From assembly GCA_951800685.1 (NCBI GenBank), contig CATOJY010000010.1:1-64000 (forward strand): 64,000 bases of DNA, written 5' to 3'. Position 1 is the first letter of the stretch; every line of letters starts with the position of its first letter. Position numbers and translations under genes: made by a program. The DNA is from an uncultured Lachnospiraceae bacterium (GTDB lineage: Bacteria; Bacillota; Clostridia; Lachnospirales; Lachnospiraceae). The notes below the pieces were generated by a model. The model was not told the DNA's origin and made no database searches. It was given only the letters and a program-made list of their open reading frames with translations. Shown here in pieces: positions 25,870-35,262 of this stretch.

Positions 25870-27117
25870 ATGAAAAAGAAAGTTTTAGCACTGATCCTTT
25901 CTTCTGTTATGGCGCTTTCCTTATTTGGATGCGGCAACAGCGGCCAGACATCCACACAGGACACTGCAGCAGAAGAAAACACTGAGAGTACCGATGAGGC
26001 AGAAGCAGCACCGGAAGAAACACCTGCGGCAGAGGGTGAGAGCACAGATGAAGCTGCAGAAGCAGAAGCACAGGAGACATCTGGTGACACTGCCTTAAAA
26101 ATTGCGATTGTCAGCAGTCCCTCTGGTGTAGATGATGGTTCTTTTAATGAGGACAACTATAACGGTATCCTTACTTTCATCGAAAGCCATCCTGACTGTA
26201 CGGTTGTTCCGGTACAGGAGACAACAGGTGATGTTACTGCAGCTGTTCAGGCAGTTGCCGACATCGTAGCTGATTACGATGTGATCGTATGCTGCGGTTT
26301 TCAGTTTGCAGGCATTGCAACAATTGCGCAGGAGAATCCAGAGGTTGATTTTATTCTGGTAGATTCCTTCCCATCTGATGCGGAAGGCAATGAAGTGACT
26401 GTAGATAATATTTATGCAATGCAGTTTGCTGAGCAGGAGTCCGGCTTCTTTGCAGGTATGGCTGCCGCTCTTGAGACCAAATCAAACAAGGTTGCTGTAG
26501 TTAACGGAATCGCTTATCCTTCTAATGTAAACTACCAGTACGGTTTTGAATGTGGTGTAAAATATGTCAACGAAACAGAAGGCACGAATGTGGAGATCGT
26601 AGAGCTTGCTTCCTATGCAGGCACAGACGTGACTGGCGCTAATGTTGGCGGTAACTACATCGGTTCCTTTGCTGACGAAGCGACTGGTAAAGTAGTTGGT
26701 AATGCCCTGATCGCCGAGGGTGTAGATATTGTCTTTGTAGCAGCAGGCGCTTCTGGTAATGGTGTCCTGACTGCTGTTAAGGAGGCAGAAGGCGTTTTGT
26801 TCATTGGCTGTGACGTAGACCAGTACGATGATGGTGCAAACGGAGACGCCAACGTTGTATTGACTTCCGCATTGAAAGTAATGCACTTGAACGTAGAGCG
26901 TTCCCTGAACTCCATCGTAGATGGCAGCTTCAAAGGCGCTAATGTAGTACTGCAGGCTGACACTGATTCCACAGGTTATGTGAAAGAAGATGGCAGATGC
27001 CAGTTGTCCGCTGAAACGATCTCTAAGATCGACGCTGCTTACGAGCAAGTGAAAGGCGGCACAATTGTTCCTGCTGCCAACTTCAACGGTGTAACACCGG
27101 AAGATTTTACGTGGTAA
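25870..27117 (+). CDS. BMP-family substrate-binding lipoprotein
   Basis: 415 residues from the ATG at 25870 (GAGGAG upstream). Signal peptide with lipobox 'LFGC', Cys21 as lipid anchor. Residues 22-78 are an Ala/Glu/Thr linker, unusually long and acidic. The PnrA/Med-type domain follows ('DDGSFNEDNYNGI', 'VCCGFQFAGIATIAQENP', 'QESGFFAGMAAAL', 'IGCDVDQYDDG'). BMP proteins bind purine or other nucleosides outside the membrane. Together with the downstream ATPase and two permeases it matches NupNOPQ-like nucleoside importers. Start of the operon; a terminator follows, so it should be made in excess over the membrane parts. Confidence 0.9.
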   Translation: MKKKVLALILSSVMALSLFGCGNSGQTSTQDTAAEENTESTDEAEAAPEETPAAEGESTDEAAEAEAQETSGDTALKIAIVSSPSGVDDGSFNEDNYNGILTFIESHPDCTVVPVQETTGDVTAAVQAVADIVADYDVIVCCGFQFAGIATIAQENPEVDFILVDSFPSDAEGNEVTVDNIYAMQFAEQESGFFAGMAAALETKSNKVAVVNGIAYPSNVNYQYGFECGVKYVNETEGTNVEIVELASYAGTDVTGANVGGNYIGSFADEATGKVVGNALIAEGVDIVFVAAGASGNGVLTAVKEAEGVLFIGCDVDQYDDGANGDANVVLTSALKVMHLNVERSLNSIVDGSFKGANVVLQADTDSTGYVKEDGRCQLSAETISKIDAAYEQVKGGTIVPAANFNGVTPEDFTW

Positions 27118-27137
27118 AAACTAAGAAGATAAAATAT

Positions 27138-27179
27138 AGAGGCCACAAGGGATTTTTCTCTTGCGGCCTCTTTTATTTT
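27138..27179 (+). terminator. intra-operon terminator/attenuator after the BMP lipoprotein
   Basis: AGAGGCC-CAAG pairs with CTTG-GGCCTCT (27138-27171), followed by TTTTATTTT. It lies between the binding protein and the ATPase. Partial readthrough would set a high binding-protein to transporter ratio. Confidence 0.8.
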
Positions 27180-27282
27180 GCCGTATTCTATTACTAGAGA
27201 GACAGTTTACAGTCTTTGCAAAGATCCCTCTGTCTCTACTTTAAAGAGGTTCTCTGAAACGAACCAAAAGCGAGGTCAACGC

Positions 27283-28821
27283 ATGTCCGATTACATTATT
27301 GAGATGAATCACATCACAAAGCGTTTCCCTGGTATCGTGGCGAATGATGACGTTTCTATCCAGATCCGCAAGGGCGAGATCTATGCACTTCTTGGGGAAA
27401 ACGGAGCTGGCAAATCTACTTTGATGAGTATGCTCTTCGGTATGTATGAACCCGATGAGGGCGAGATCATCATCCGCGGTGAAAAAGTTAAGATCCAGTC
27501 ACCCAACCACGCGACCAAACTGAATATAGGTATGGTACACCAGCATTTTAAGCTGGTAAGCAACTACACGATCGCCGAAAATATTATTATGGGAATGGAA
27601 CCGGTGAAGAAGACGCTGGGACTCTTTCCTTCCGTGGATCTAAAGAGAGCTAACAACGATATTCTGGAGCTGTCCCGCAAATTCGGGTTGGAAGTAGATC
27701 CTGCCAAAGTGATCGATCAGATCAATGTTTCCATGCAGCAGCGGGTCGAAATCCTTAAGATGTTGTATCGGGAGGCTGAAATTCTGATCTTTGACGAACC
27801 CACCGCTGTGCTGACCCCCCAGGAGATCGAATTTCTTCTGGAAATCATCCGCAGCCTTAGGGATGACGGCAAGACTATCATTCTAATTACTCATAAGCTG
27901 GAAGAAATCAAGAAGATCGCAGACCGCTGTGCTATCCTGTGCCGCGGCAAGCTGATTGATGTTCTCGATGTAACCCAGACAGATACGAAGACTATGGCCA
28001 ATCTGATGGTCGGCCGGGAAGTCAGTTTTACAGTGGACAAGCCAGATCCGGATTTCGGCCGGGAAGTGCTGCGCGTAGAACATCTGACTGTGAAGAATGA
28101 AGATAAATACGAAGTTGTAAAAGATGTTACCTTTTCCGTCCGGGAAGGAGAGATCTTCGTCGTTGCCGGCGTCTCTGGCAACGGCCAGATTGAGCTGGCT
28201 GACACCATTGCCGGTCTGATGAAGCCGTCTGGCGGTACGATCACGCTAAACGGTGTAGACATCACTTCCTATTCTATCCGCAGGCGGAATCTGGCGGGTA
28301 TCTCTTACATCCCGGAGGACCGCCACAACGTAGGGCTTGTGATGGATTTTAGTCTATCCGACAATCTGGCGTTGAAGAGTTATTTTGAAGAGCCTTTTTC
28401 CCATAAAGGCGTCGTCCGTCCGGAAGAATTCTCGAAATATGGTGAGGATTTGATCGATAAATATGATATCCGAAGCAGTCAGGGCAATGACACAATTGTC
28501 CGTTCCATGAGCGGCGGCAATCAACAGAAGGCGATCATTGCCAGAGAGATTGAACTTGACTCTCCTCTCACAATCTTTGTGCAGCCTACGCGCGGCCTGG
28601 ATATCGGTGCAATCGAGAACATCCATAAACAGATTGTGGAAGAGCGCAACAAGGGCAAAGCCATCCTTCTGATTTCCTTAGAACTGGACGAGGTCATGAA
28701 TTTGGCGGATACCATTGGCGTCATCTACAATGGTGCAATCCAGAAGATTGCTGACGCAAGAACGCTGACACCTTCCGAAGTCGGTGAATTCATGATGGGA
28801 GTCGGCGGGACGCACGTATGA
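27283..28821 (+). CDS. nucleoside ABC importer, tandem ATPase
   Basis: 512 residues from the ATG at 27283 (GAGG about 9 bases upstream). Two ATPase domains in one chain. The first has 'GENGAGKST', a diverged signature 'INVSMQQRVEILKML' and Walker B 'ILIFDEPTAVLTP'. The second has a diverged 'GVSGNGQIEL' P-loop and a 'SGGNQQKAIIAREI' signature. This is the RbsA/MglA/YufO layout. 'VQPTRGLDIGAIENIHKQIVEERN' is typical of the nucleoside branch. The stop overlaps the next gene (ATGA). Confidence 0.9.
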   Translation: MSDYIIEMNHITKRFPGIVANDDVSIQIRKGEIYALLGENGAGKSTLMSMLFGMYEPDEGEIIIRGEKVKIQSPNHATKLNIGMVHQHFKLVSNYTIAENIIMGMEPVKKTLGLFPSVDLKRANNDILELSRKFGLEVDPAKVIDQINVSMQQRVEILKMLYREAEILIFDEPTAVLTPQEIEFLLEIIRSLRDDGKTIILITHKLEEIKKIADRCAILCRGKLIDVLDVTQTDTKTMANLMVGREVSFTVDKPDPDFGREVLRVEHLTVKNEDKYEVVKDVTFSVREGEIFVVAGVSGNGQIELADTIAGLMKPSGGTITLNGVDITSYSIRRRNLAGISYIPEDRHNVGLVMDFSLSDNLALKSYFEEPFSHKGVVRPEEFSKYGEDLIDKYDIRSSQGNDTIVRSMSGGNQQKAIIAREIELDSPLTIFVQPTRGLDIGAIENIHKQIVEERNKGKAILLISLELDEVMNLADTIGVIYNGAIQKIADARTLTPSEVGEFMMGVGGTHV

Positions 28822-29969
28822 GAAAGGTACACAGAGCGATGAAAAATAAGAATCCTTTACTACATAAATTAATCTTACAGACCATCGGGCACGAGAAAAG
28901 ACAGCACTACATGATTCCAATCTTCACGATCCTGCTCAGTCTTGTCTTTGGCATCCTGGTGATCGCCTTACTTGGCAAGAATCCTCTGCAGGCTTACTAT
29001 AATCTGCTGCAAGGTTCCGGTCTGGCGCCGAAGGCTTCCTATGCCGGACACAAAGGCATGATCACAGACTTCACCAGTTTCTTAAATGCCTTGACCCCGA
29101 TGCTTTTTGCAGCGCTGGCCGTCCTGATCGCCCTGAAAGCAGGCCTGTTCAATATCGGTGTGTCAGGACAGATGTTGGCCGCCGGTTTCACAGCCACTGT
29201 TTTCATCGGCTACTCCGATCTTCCGGCAGTGATCGCCAAGCCATTAGTCATATTGATCGGTTTTCTCATTGGTGCCTTGGCTGGCGCTCTGGTTGGTTTT
29301 TTGAAGCATCGTTTCAACATCAATGAAGTGGTGTCTACGATCATGTTCAACTATATTTTCCAGTATGTTATTAGTTTTCTCATTAACACTTTCTATGTAG
29401 ACCCTGTTTCAAGGCAGTCTGCTAATGTAAAGCAGGCTGGCAGGTTGACGCTGGTGGATGTGGTTATCGGGGATTATAAGATGGATATCCCCCTGGGGAT
29501 TCTGGTTGCTGTCGCAGGCATTGCCGTTACGGCTTTCGTCCTGAACAGAACCATTCTTGGCTTCGAGATCAAAGCGGTAGGCAGCAGCATCCGTGCCGCA
29601 GAATATGCCGGCATCCGTGTAGGGCGCACAAGAGTGCTGGCTATGATGCTTTCCGGCGGCTTCGCAGGATTGGCTGGTGTCACTTACTATCTTGGCTATT
29701 TCGCATCTATACAGCCTAAGGTACTAGTCAGCACAGGATATGATGCCATCGCTGTTGCGTTGTTAGGCAACAGTTCTCCCATCGGTATCATCTTCTCTTC
29801 CTTCCTGATCACAGTCATTTCGAAGGGAAGTACTTATATGAGCTCAACTTCAGGCGTCCAGGCGGAGATTGCTTCCGCGATTACCGGCATCATCCTGCTG
29901 TTTTCCGCCTGTGGCGCTTATGTAAGATATAAGGTTAACCGCTGGAAAGACATGAAGGAGGAAATGTAA
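28818..29969 (+). CDS. nucleoside ABC importer, permease 1
   Basis: 383 residues with about 9-10 membrane helices, family BPD_transp_2. 'FNIGVSGQMLAAGFTA' and 'LNRTILGFEIKAVGSSIRAAEYAGI' match the YufP-type permeases paired with BMP proteins. The start overlaps the ATPase stop as ATGA; a second ATG at 28839 is possible. A large insert around 65-85 is extracytoplasmic ('GSGLAPKASYAGHKG'). It pairs with the next permease. Confidence 0.88.
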   Translation: MRKVHRAMKNKNPLLHKLILQTIGHEKRQHYMIPIFTILLSLVFGILVIALLGKNPLQAYYNLLQGSGLAPKASYAGHKGMITDFTSFLNALTPMLFAALAVLIALKAGLFNIGVSGQMLAAGFTATVFIGYSDLPAVIAKPLVILIGFLIGALAGALVGFLKHRFNINEVVSTIMFNYIFQYVISFLINTFYVDPVSRQSANVKQAGRLTLVDVVIGDYKMDIPLGILVAVAGIAVTAFVLNRTILGFEIKAVGSSIRAAEYAGIRVGRTRVLAMMLSGGFAGLAGVTYYLGYFASIQPKVLVSTGYDAIAVALLGNSSPIGIIFSSFLITVISKGSTYMSSTSGVQAEIASAITGIILLFSACGAYVRYKVNRWKDMKEEM

Positions 29970-30928
29970 TGAATACGATTATCATAGACGGCCTATCTTT
30001 CGCTCTGCCGCTCTTTATCATGGCAATCGGCGGAATCTACTGTGAGCGCAGCGGCATCACGAATCTGGCAATCGAGGGGCTGCAAGGATTTGGTGCTTTC
30101 TGCGGCGCACTGTTCGCAGTCTGTATCGCGCAGTATTTCGCTGGCAATTCCCCGGTTCCTTTCTATCTGGCAATGCTGTTTGCCTTCCTGGGCGGCATGC
30201 TCTTCTCTCTGCTGCATGCTATGTTGTGTATCAAGTTCAAAGCCAATCAGGTAATCAGCGGTGTCGTGATCAATATTCTGGCTATGGCGCTGACAGAGTT
30301 TCTGACCAAACAGATCAATGCCAGCATCTTCGGCGCCGCTTCCAATAAGTTTGTGCTGGGCGTTTCCGCCCGTATCACCATTCCGGTGCTGTCGAAGATT
30401 CCCCTGCTCGGCGCTGTGTTTACAAACCTCTATCCTTTCGAGATCGTGATCGCCTTGATCGCAGTCGTCGCCTGGTATGTCCTGTACCAGACCCGTTTCG
30501 GCCTGCATCTGCGTGCCTGCGGCGACAATCCTCACGCGGTAGATGCTGCCGGGATCGAAGTGAGCAGAGTCCGCCTCATTGCCGTCATGGCTTCGGGCGC
30601 CCTTTCTGGATTGGGCGGCATCTGCTTTGCCTACTCGATCTCCGCTAACTTTTCATCTAATATCTATTCCGGTTACGGCTATCTGGCGATTGCCGCCCTC
30701 ATCTTCGGCAACTGGAAGATCATGCCTACGCTGGGGGCCTGCCTGTTGTTTGGATTTGCCCGTTCCGGCGGCTATGAACTGGTGAAATTCCTGGAGATGC
30801 CCAGCAGTTATCAGGACCTGGTGATGGTACTGCCCTATGTGCTTACGCTGTTGATGCTGATCTTTTTCAGCAAAAAGAATCATTCCCCGAAAGCGCTGGG
30901 AGAAATTTACGATAAGGGAGCAAGATAG
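29969..30928 (+). CDS. nucleoside ABC importer, permease 2
   Basis: 319 residues with 8-9 membrane helices, BPD_transp_2 family, YufQ-type ('GGIYCERSGITNLAIEGLQGFGAFCGAL', 'GLHLRACGDNPHAVDAAGIEVSRVR'). The start is fused to the preceding stop (TAATG) with GGAGG upstream. Last gene of the operon, followed by a strong terminator. The full set (binding lipoprotein, ATPase, two permeases) is a complete importer. Confidence 0.9.
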   Translation: MNTIIIDGLSFALPLFIMAIGGIYCERSGITNLAIEGLQGFGAFCGALFAVCIAQYFAGNSPVPFYLAMLFAFLGGMLFSLLHAMLCIKFKANQVISGVVINILAMALTEFLTKQINASIFGAASNKFVLGVSARITIPVLSKIPLLGAVFTNLYPFEIVIALIAVVAWYVLYQTRFGLHLRACGDNPHAVDAAGIEVSRVRLIAVMASGALSGLGGICFAYSISANFSSNIYSGYGYLAIAALIFGNWKIMPTLGACLLFGFARSGGYELVKFLEMPSSYQDLVMVLPYVLTLLMLIFFSKKNHSPKALGEIYDKGAR

Positions 30929-31015
30929 TCTGTTTCCAATCCAATCTCCTTACATATCGCAAGTCTGCTTGCGATACTGCTTAATTAGAAAAATCTACCT
31001 ACCAGACACGAAAAT

Positions 31016-31062
31016 AGAGGCGATAAACCCAAGCTGACATGCAGGTTTGCCGCCTCTTTTCT
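31016..31062 (+). terminator. terminator of the nucleoside importer operon
   Basis: AGAGGCG (31016-31022) pairs with CGCCTCT (31051-31057), the inner arms AAACC and GGTTT add more pairs, and TTTT follows. Confidence 0.85.
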
Positions 31063-31144
31063 ATTGCCTGCCCTCTATGAAAATACTCTGCAGACGTTCA
31101 GATCTATACGTAGAATGCCCTGTACCTTGACATTCTCTGAAAGC

Positions 31145-32206
31145 TTATTGCAACACAAACTCCATGATCACCGGATCGTGGTCCGAATATTGGTAACCAG
31201 TATCTACATGCCTGTAAGATTTCACTGTCACATTATCCGAAACAATAAACCCATCCAGCGTCACTGTATAAGTGGTCTCCTCCTGATAAGGTTCTTCTGC
31301 ACTCCTACAGGTATTGTGCACTATATCCTCCTGCGTCACAACGGTATCATCGATCGCCAGGCGAAATCCCTCCGGCAGGCTTTCTCTTGGAAAAGGGTAC
31401 GCCCACTGTGGAGCATTGTGTGAAGCTTCCGTTTTCAGATTGTGGTTGAAATCTCCGCCGCAGATCACATAATTCCCCTTCTCATAATCTGCCGTCATAT
31501 CCTCATAGAGCATGGCAAGCTGCCCGGAACGGATCTCATCACTGCTGCCGTAAGCTGACATATGCATATTGTACACGCACAACGTCTTTCCTGCCAGAGG
31601 AATGCGTGTGATCGAATAACACCGGTCCAGATCCACAAATTTGGATAAGGACTCTGAAATCGGCAGGCTTCTGCGCACCGCATCCACGATTTCATCTCTG
31701 GAATAAGTCACGATCCCCGCCCGGTTCGCTCCGTGCGGCTCCCAAGGAGGAAAAAACAGAAAAGGAGAATCATAGTTCTGGGCATAGGCATAATAATATC
31801 CTTCTGTGAACTGGTTTAACAGCCCAAGCTCGTCAATATGGTACGAGCGGGTACCATCTCTGTCCACTTCCTGCACGAGCATAAAATCCGCCTCTTCCTC
31901 CCGCATCAAGGTTCCCGCTCCACATACTGCCGCCGCAACACTGTCCGCATCCTTCCCCCAGGAAGAACTGCCGCCGTCCATAAAGAAACTATATTCAGGA
32001 CGATAAGCTCCGAAACCAATATTATATGTCATAATACGATAGGATCCTGTCTCAGAACGACTGCTCTCCCCTGAAACTCTCTCGACCCCCAGGATCATTT
32101 GATCAGGCAGCCTGTCATAGGCGGCAAAGATATAAATGACATAGAGTGCAGCAAACAGAAGCAATATCATCACAGTAACCGTTATATACTTTACTATTCT
32201 TTTCAT
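31145..32206 (-). CDS. membrane-anchored endonuclease/exonuclease/phosphatase (EEP) family protein
   Basis: 353 residues. An N-terminal helix (about 7-28) anchors an extracytoplasmic EEP fold. Motifs in order: 'MTYNIGFG' (metal-binding Asn), 'LVQEVD' (Glu), 'VYNMHMSA' (His), 'CGGDFNHN' (Asp/Asn), 'DGFIVS' and 'YSDHDPV' (catalytic His-Asp pair). The active site looks complete. EEP enzymes cleave phosphodiesters of nucleic acids, inositol phosphates or sphingomyelin; the substrate cannot be chosen here. Own promoter, convergent with the nucleoside importer, which is suggestive of nucleotide scavenging but no more. Confidence 0.85.
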   Translation of the reverse strand: MKRIVKYITVTVMILLLFAALYVIYIFAAYDRLPDQMILGVERVSGESSRSETGSYRIMTYNIGFGAYRPEYSFFMDGGSSSWGKDADSVAAAVCGAGTLMREEEADFMLVQEVDRDGTRSYHIDELGLLNQFTEGYYYAYAQNYDSPFLFFPPWEPHGANRAGIVTYSRDEIVDAVRRSLPISESLSKFVDLDRCYSITRIPLAGKTLCVYNMHMSAYGSSDEIRSGQLAMLYEDMTADYEKGNYVICGGDFNHNLKTEASHNAPQWAYPFPRESLPEGFRLAIDDTVVTQEDIVHNTCRSAEEPYQEETTYTVTLDGFIVSDNVTVKSYRHVDTGYQYSDHDPVIMEFVLQ

Positions 32207-32257
32207 TCCTAACTATCTTCCCTCCTTACTTTATTCCTCGTATCTTTTATTATGATC

Positions 32258-32287
32258 ATTATACAGGAAACATATCTGCCTGGTCAA
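32258..32287 (-). promoter_or_regulatory. promoter of the EEP gene
   Basis: On the minus strand TTGACC (32287-32282) and TATAAT (32263-32258) are 18 bases apart, about 50 bases before the start codon. Confidence 0.65.
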
Positions 32288-32360
32288 ATTGCTACGCTAA
32301 CTTTCCTCTCGCACGTTTCCTGTTATATCGTTATTTCGTTTATATTTCTTCAAAAAATGT

Positions 32361-32389
32361 TTGTAAAATCCATTTGTTTATGCTATGAT
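32361..32389 (+). promoter_or_regulatory. promoter of the coiled-coil gene
   Basis: TTGTAA (32361-32366) and TATGAT (32384-32389) are 17 bases apart with a TG just before the -10. The leader to the start codon at 32547 is about 150 bases and shows no recognised element. Confidence 0.55.
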
Positions 32390-32546
32390 GTTTCTACACA
32401 TATCTGGGAATCTAAAGTTCTGATATCACGTCTGCGGCATGTCATCTTTTCTGAACGACTCCCTCATATGAATCTTATGGGAGCATGGATCAGACAAGAC
32501 GCTATGACACAGAGTAAACAATTCAGAATCAAGGAGGTACTTGCAG

Positions 32547-32906
32547 ATGAACAACGCAGAATTGCTACAAGCCATATCTGACATGATGGAGCAAAAGCTT
32601 GATGAAAAGCTGGATCAGAAACTAGACCAGAAATTAGATGAGAAGTTGGAACCTGTCTATATCCGTCTCGACAAGGTTGATGACAGACTCGACAAGATTG
32701 AAAATAGACTCGACATCTTGGAAGTAAAACAGGACAATACGATCAAGAAACTGGACAATACGATCAGGAAACTGGACGATACGATCAGGAAACTGGACGA
32801 TCTTCAACTTGACGTCAAGACTGCCGAAAAAAATATTCATAGGCTTCAGGATGAGATGGAAACAGTCATCGAGATCATGAAGCTCAATGAAATGGTCCCA
32901 CAATAA
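32547..32906 (+). CDS. small coiled-coil protein with heptad repeats
   Basis: 119 residues from the ATG at 32547 with AAGGAGG 9 bases upstream. Nearly the whole chain is a predicted coiled coil. It has four-residue KLD(E/Q) repeats at about 16-33, then heptads ('RLDKVDDRLDKIENRLDILE'), then three almost identical heptads D-N/D-T-I-K/R-K-L at about 64-84, and a closing helix ending 'IMKLNEMVPQ'. No membrane segment, Cys or catalytic motif. Similar short coiled coils are common in clostridia without a known role. It has its own promoter. I infer an oligomerising scaffold only. Confidence 0.7.
   Translation: MNNAELLQAISDMMEQKLDEKLDQKLDQKLDEKLEPVYIRLDKVDDRLDKIENRLDILEVKQDNTIKKLDNTIRKLDDTIRKLDDLQLDVKTAEKNIHRLQDEMETVIEIMKLNEMVPQ
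32736..32798 (+). repeat. three tandem 21-bp repeats inside the coiled-coil gene
   Basis: Units at 32736-32756, 32757-32777 and 32778-32798 differ by one base each (consensus AATACGATCAGGAAACTGGAC). Each codes for one heptad, so gain or loss of a unit keeps frame and coil register. Confidence 0.9.
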
Positions 32907-32939
32907 GAAGGCATTCTATCTGCTTTCCATGTAAATCCA

Positions 32940-32982
32940 TAAATAAAAGGGAGAAGCCCATAAACCAGATTGGTTTTCTCCC
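32940..32982 (-). terminator. terminator of the Ktr-type operon
   Basis: GGGAGAA (from 32949) pairs with TTCTCCC (to 32982), with an inner AACCA/TGGTT stem; on the minus strand TTTTATTTATGG follows. Confidence 0.8.
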
Positions 32983-33017
32983 TCCGCTGTCTTTATATTT
33001 CCACCGCAGGCCAACCG

Positions 33018-33665
33018 TCAGATGTGGAATACTTTCTGGATCTGCCGCATTGTCCCCAGCACCAGCAGGGTCTGACTGGCAGTTATGTCTGTAGACGGCG
33101 TGACCGCCAGATTCATCTTACCGTTCTCTTTGAATCCCATAATATTGATGCCGTACTTCTTACGGACATCCAGCTCACCGACTGTCTTACCGACCCAATC
33201 CGCGGGAACCTGTACCTCGAAGATCGCATGATCGTCATCCAGTTCTATATAATCAAAAATATGATCTGCACTGTAACGGATCGCTACCCAGTTGGCCAGC
33301 TGCTTCTCTGGATAGATAATTTCATCCGCCCCATTCCTCAGCAGAAACTTCGCATGCACGTCACTGGCCGCCCTGGACACCACCAGTTTCGCTCCCAGCT
33401 CCTTGAGCAGCGATGTTGTTTCCAGAGAACTCTGAAAGTCATCCCCGATCGCCACAATACAGAAGTCAAAATTCCGAATTCCCAAAGAAGTAAGGAAATC
33501 TGGATTGGTGCTGTCTCCGATCTGTGCATTCGTGACAAATGGCAGAATCGCATCTACCCGCCCTTCCCTTCTGTCCACTGCCATTACCTGATGGTTAAGC
33601 GCATTCAGCTTCTCTGCAATATGCCTGCCGAAACGCCCCAAACCCACTAACAAAATTGATTTCAT
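33018..33665 (-). CDS. ktrA: KtrA/TrkA-type potassium channel regulatory subunit
   Basis: 215 residues. The RCK-N Rossmann domain has 'GLGRFGRHIAEKL' near the start, the acidic 'VDRREG' at about 30-35 and 'GDSTNPDFL'. The RCK-C (TrkA-C) domain covers about 135-215 ('FEVQVPADWVGKTVGELDVRKKYGINIMG'). Such cytoplasmic rings bind ATP/ADP or NAD(H) and gate the membrane partner. The partner gene lies 21 bases upstream in the same operon. Length fits KtrA (about 220) and not the doubled TrkA. Confidence 0.92.
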   Translation of the reverse strand: MKSILLVGLGRFGRHIAEKLNALNHQVMAVDRREGRVDAILPFVTNAQIGDSTNPDFLTSLGIRNFDFCIVAIGDDFQSSLETTSLLKELGAKLVVSRAASDVHAKFLLRNGADEIIYPEKQLANWVAIRYSADHIFDYIELDDDHAIFEVQVPADWVGKTVGELDVRKKYGINIMGFKENGKMNLAVTPSTDITASQTLLVLGTMRQIQKVFHI

Positions 33666-33686
33666 ATAAATTTCCTCTCCTTTTCT

Positions 33687-35036
33687 CTATCCAACCATGA
33701 TCTTTTCCTGCGGGAATTCCGATACATATGGATGTTTTGTGGATAACGCTGCATACACAATGGTCATTCCACCCACGCGTCCCAAAAACATCAGAACAAT
33801 CAAGACAACTTTAGATACCACACACAGATCCGGCGTAATCCCCAACGTAACCCCTACCGTTGCGATAGCAGAAGCTGCCTCAAACAACGCCGGCACAATG
33901 GGCATATTTTCCGCACAACCGATCAAAATACCACCCGCCAGGAACAGACTCAGATACAGGACCAGCACGGTCGCCGCATAGTGTGCTGTATCATTGGGAA
34001 TTCTCCGGCCGAAAATATGGGCATTCGGCCGGCGGTGGAATACCGCGATCGCCGTTGCAAAAAGCACTGCCAAAGTCGTGACCTTCATACCACCTGCCGT
34101 AGAACCAGGCGAACCACCCACCAGCATGAGCAGAATCATGATCATCTGGCCAGACTGCGTCAGTTTCGTCAGATCTACCGTATTATATCCTGCTGTACGG
34201 GTCGTAACCGACTGGAAAAGAGAGGCAAATACCTTCTCACCGGTTGACATATCCGCCCATACGGACATTCCAAACTCTTGGAAATAAAAGTAAACCGCCG
34301 GAAGAACAATCAAAATGCCTGTCACAGACAGGACCACTTTGCTCTGCATCCGATACCGGCGCAGATGCAGTTTGTTCCGTTTCACATCATCCCATGTCAG
34401 AAAACCAATTCCGCCCACCACGATCAGCAGCATCACGATGACATTCACGGCAACGCTGCCCGTGTAAGACGTCAGGGACGAGTAGGGTTCTTTGATTCCC
34501 ATCAAGTCAAACCCTGCATTGCAGAAGGAGGAAATGGAATGGAACACCGCATACCAGATTCCCCTGCCAATGCCAAATTCCGGGACCATAACAGGCAGAA
34601 GCGCCAACGCGCCGATGCCTTCTATCACTACAACCATCTTCAGAATGAAGCCCGTCATCCTTATGATACCGCCCATCTGCGGCGCTGCGATCGCCTCCTG
34701 CATAGTGCTTCTCTGCATCAATCCAATCTTTCGTCCCGAAAGCTTCGTGATAAAGACCGCCACTGTGACCACGCCCAGACCGCCGACCTGGATCAGACCT
34801 AAGATTACCGTCTGTCCAAACCACGACCAGTAAGTCGCCGTATCCTGTGTGATCAGGCCTGTCACACAAGTTGCGGAAGTCGCCGTAAACAACGCATCCA
34901 GAAAAGGTGCTCTGCCTGAGCCTGCCCTTGCAAACGGCAGCATGAGCAGCAGCGTTCCCAAAGCGATCACTCCCATAAATCCCAGCATTATAATCTGGGA
35001 AGATGACAATCTTCTTCTTTTCCATCTATTTTTCAT
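33687..35036 (-). CDS. ktrB: KtrB/TrkH-type potassium uptake membrane subunit
   Basis: 449 residues, hydrophobic, with the four M1-P-M2 repeats of the SKT superfamily. Selectivity-loop sequences include 'TSATCVTGL', 'HSISSFCNAGF', 'SVTTRTAGYN' and 'AASAIATVGVT', each carrying the conserved Gly. It forms the K+ (Na+-coupled) pathway gated by the downstream KtrA. GGAAG precedes the ATG. The promoter was not resolved, although the AT-rich stretch at 35130-35200 is a likely place. Confidence 0.92.
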   Translation of the reverse strand: MKNRWKRRRLSSSQIIMLGFMGVIALGTLLLMLPFARAGSGRAPFLDALFTATSATCVTGLITQDTATYWSWFGQTVILGLIQVGGLGVVTVAVFITKLSGRKIGLMQRSTMQEAIAAPQMGGIIRMTGFILKMVVVIEGIGALALLPVMVPEFGIGRGIWYAVFHSISSFCNAGFDLMGIKEPYSSLTSYTGSVAVNVIVMLLIVVGGIGFLTWDDVKRNKLHLRRYRMQSKVVLSVTGILIVLPAVYFYFQEFGMSVWADMSTGEKVFASLFQSVTTRTAGYNTVDLTKLTQSGQMIMILLMLVGGSPGSTAGGMKVTTLAVLFATAIAVFHRRPNAHIFGRRIPNDTAHYAATVLVLYLSLFLAGGILIGCAENMPIVPALFEAASAIATVGVTLGITPDLCVVSKVVLIVLMFLGRVGGMTIVYAALSTKHPYVSEFPQEKIMVG

Positions 35037-35262
35037 AATCTTCCAAAATCCTCACACTGCTTACCTTTCTTTCTGCTGTCTGACATACCCCATTCCTCTG
35101 CTTAAGACCAGAAGGCCAGCCCATACCAGCCTATAGTATATCAACGCTTCCCAGGTACCGCTTATAGTATAATACCTTTTTTCCAATTATACATTGTATA
35201 AAATGATGTATCTTCCCGTCTTTCCGGCAAAAATATTGTATGAGTTTCCACAATCCCATACC

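Noticed and set aside
32252..32581. 109-residue plus-strand frame before the coiled-coil gene
   Set aside because: It spans the promoter of that gene and overlaps its ribosome binding site and start; no Shine-Dalgarno of its own.
35131..35200. Promoter of ktrB within the AT-rich TATAGTATA direct repeats
   Set aside because: Several -10-like hexamers occur but none has an acceptable -35 at 16-18 bases.
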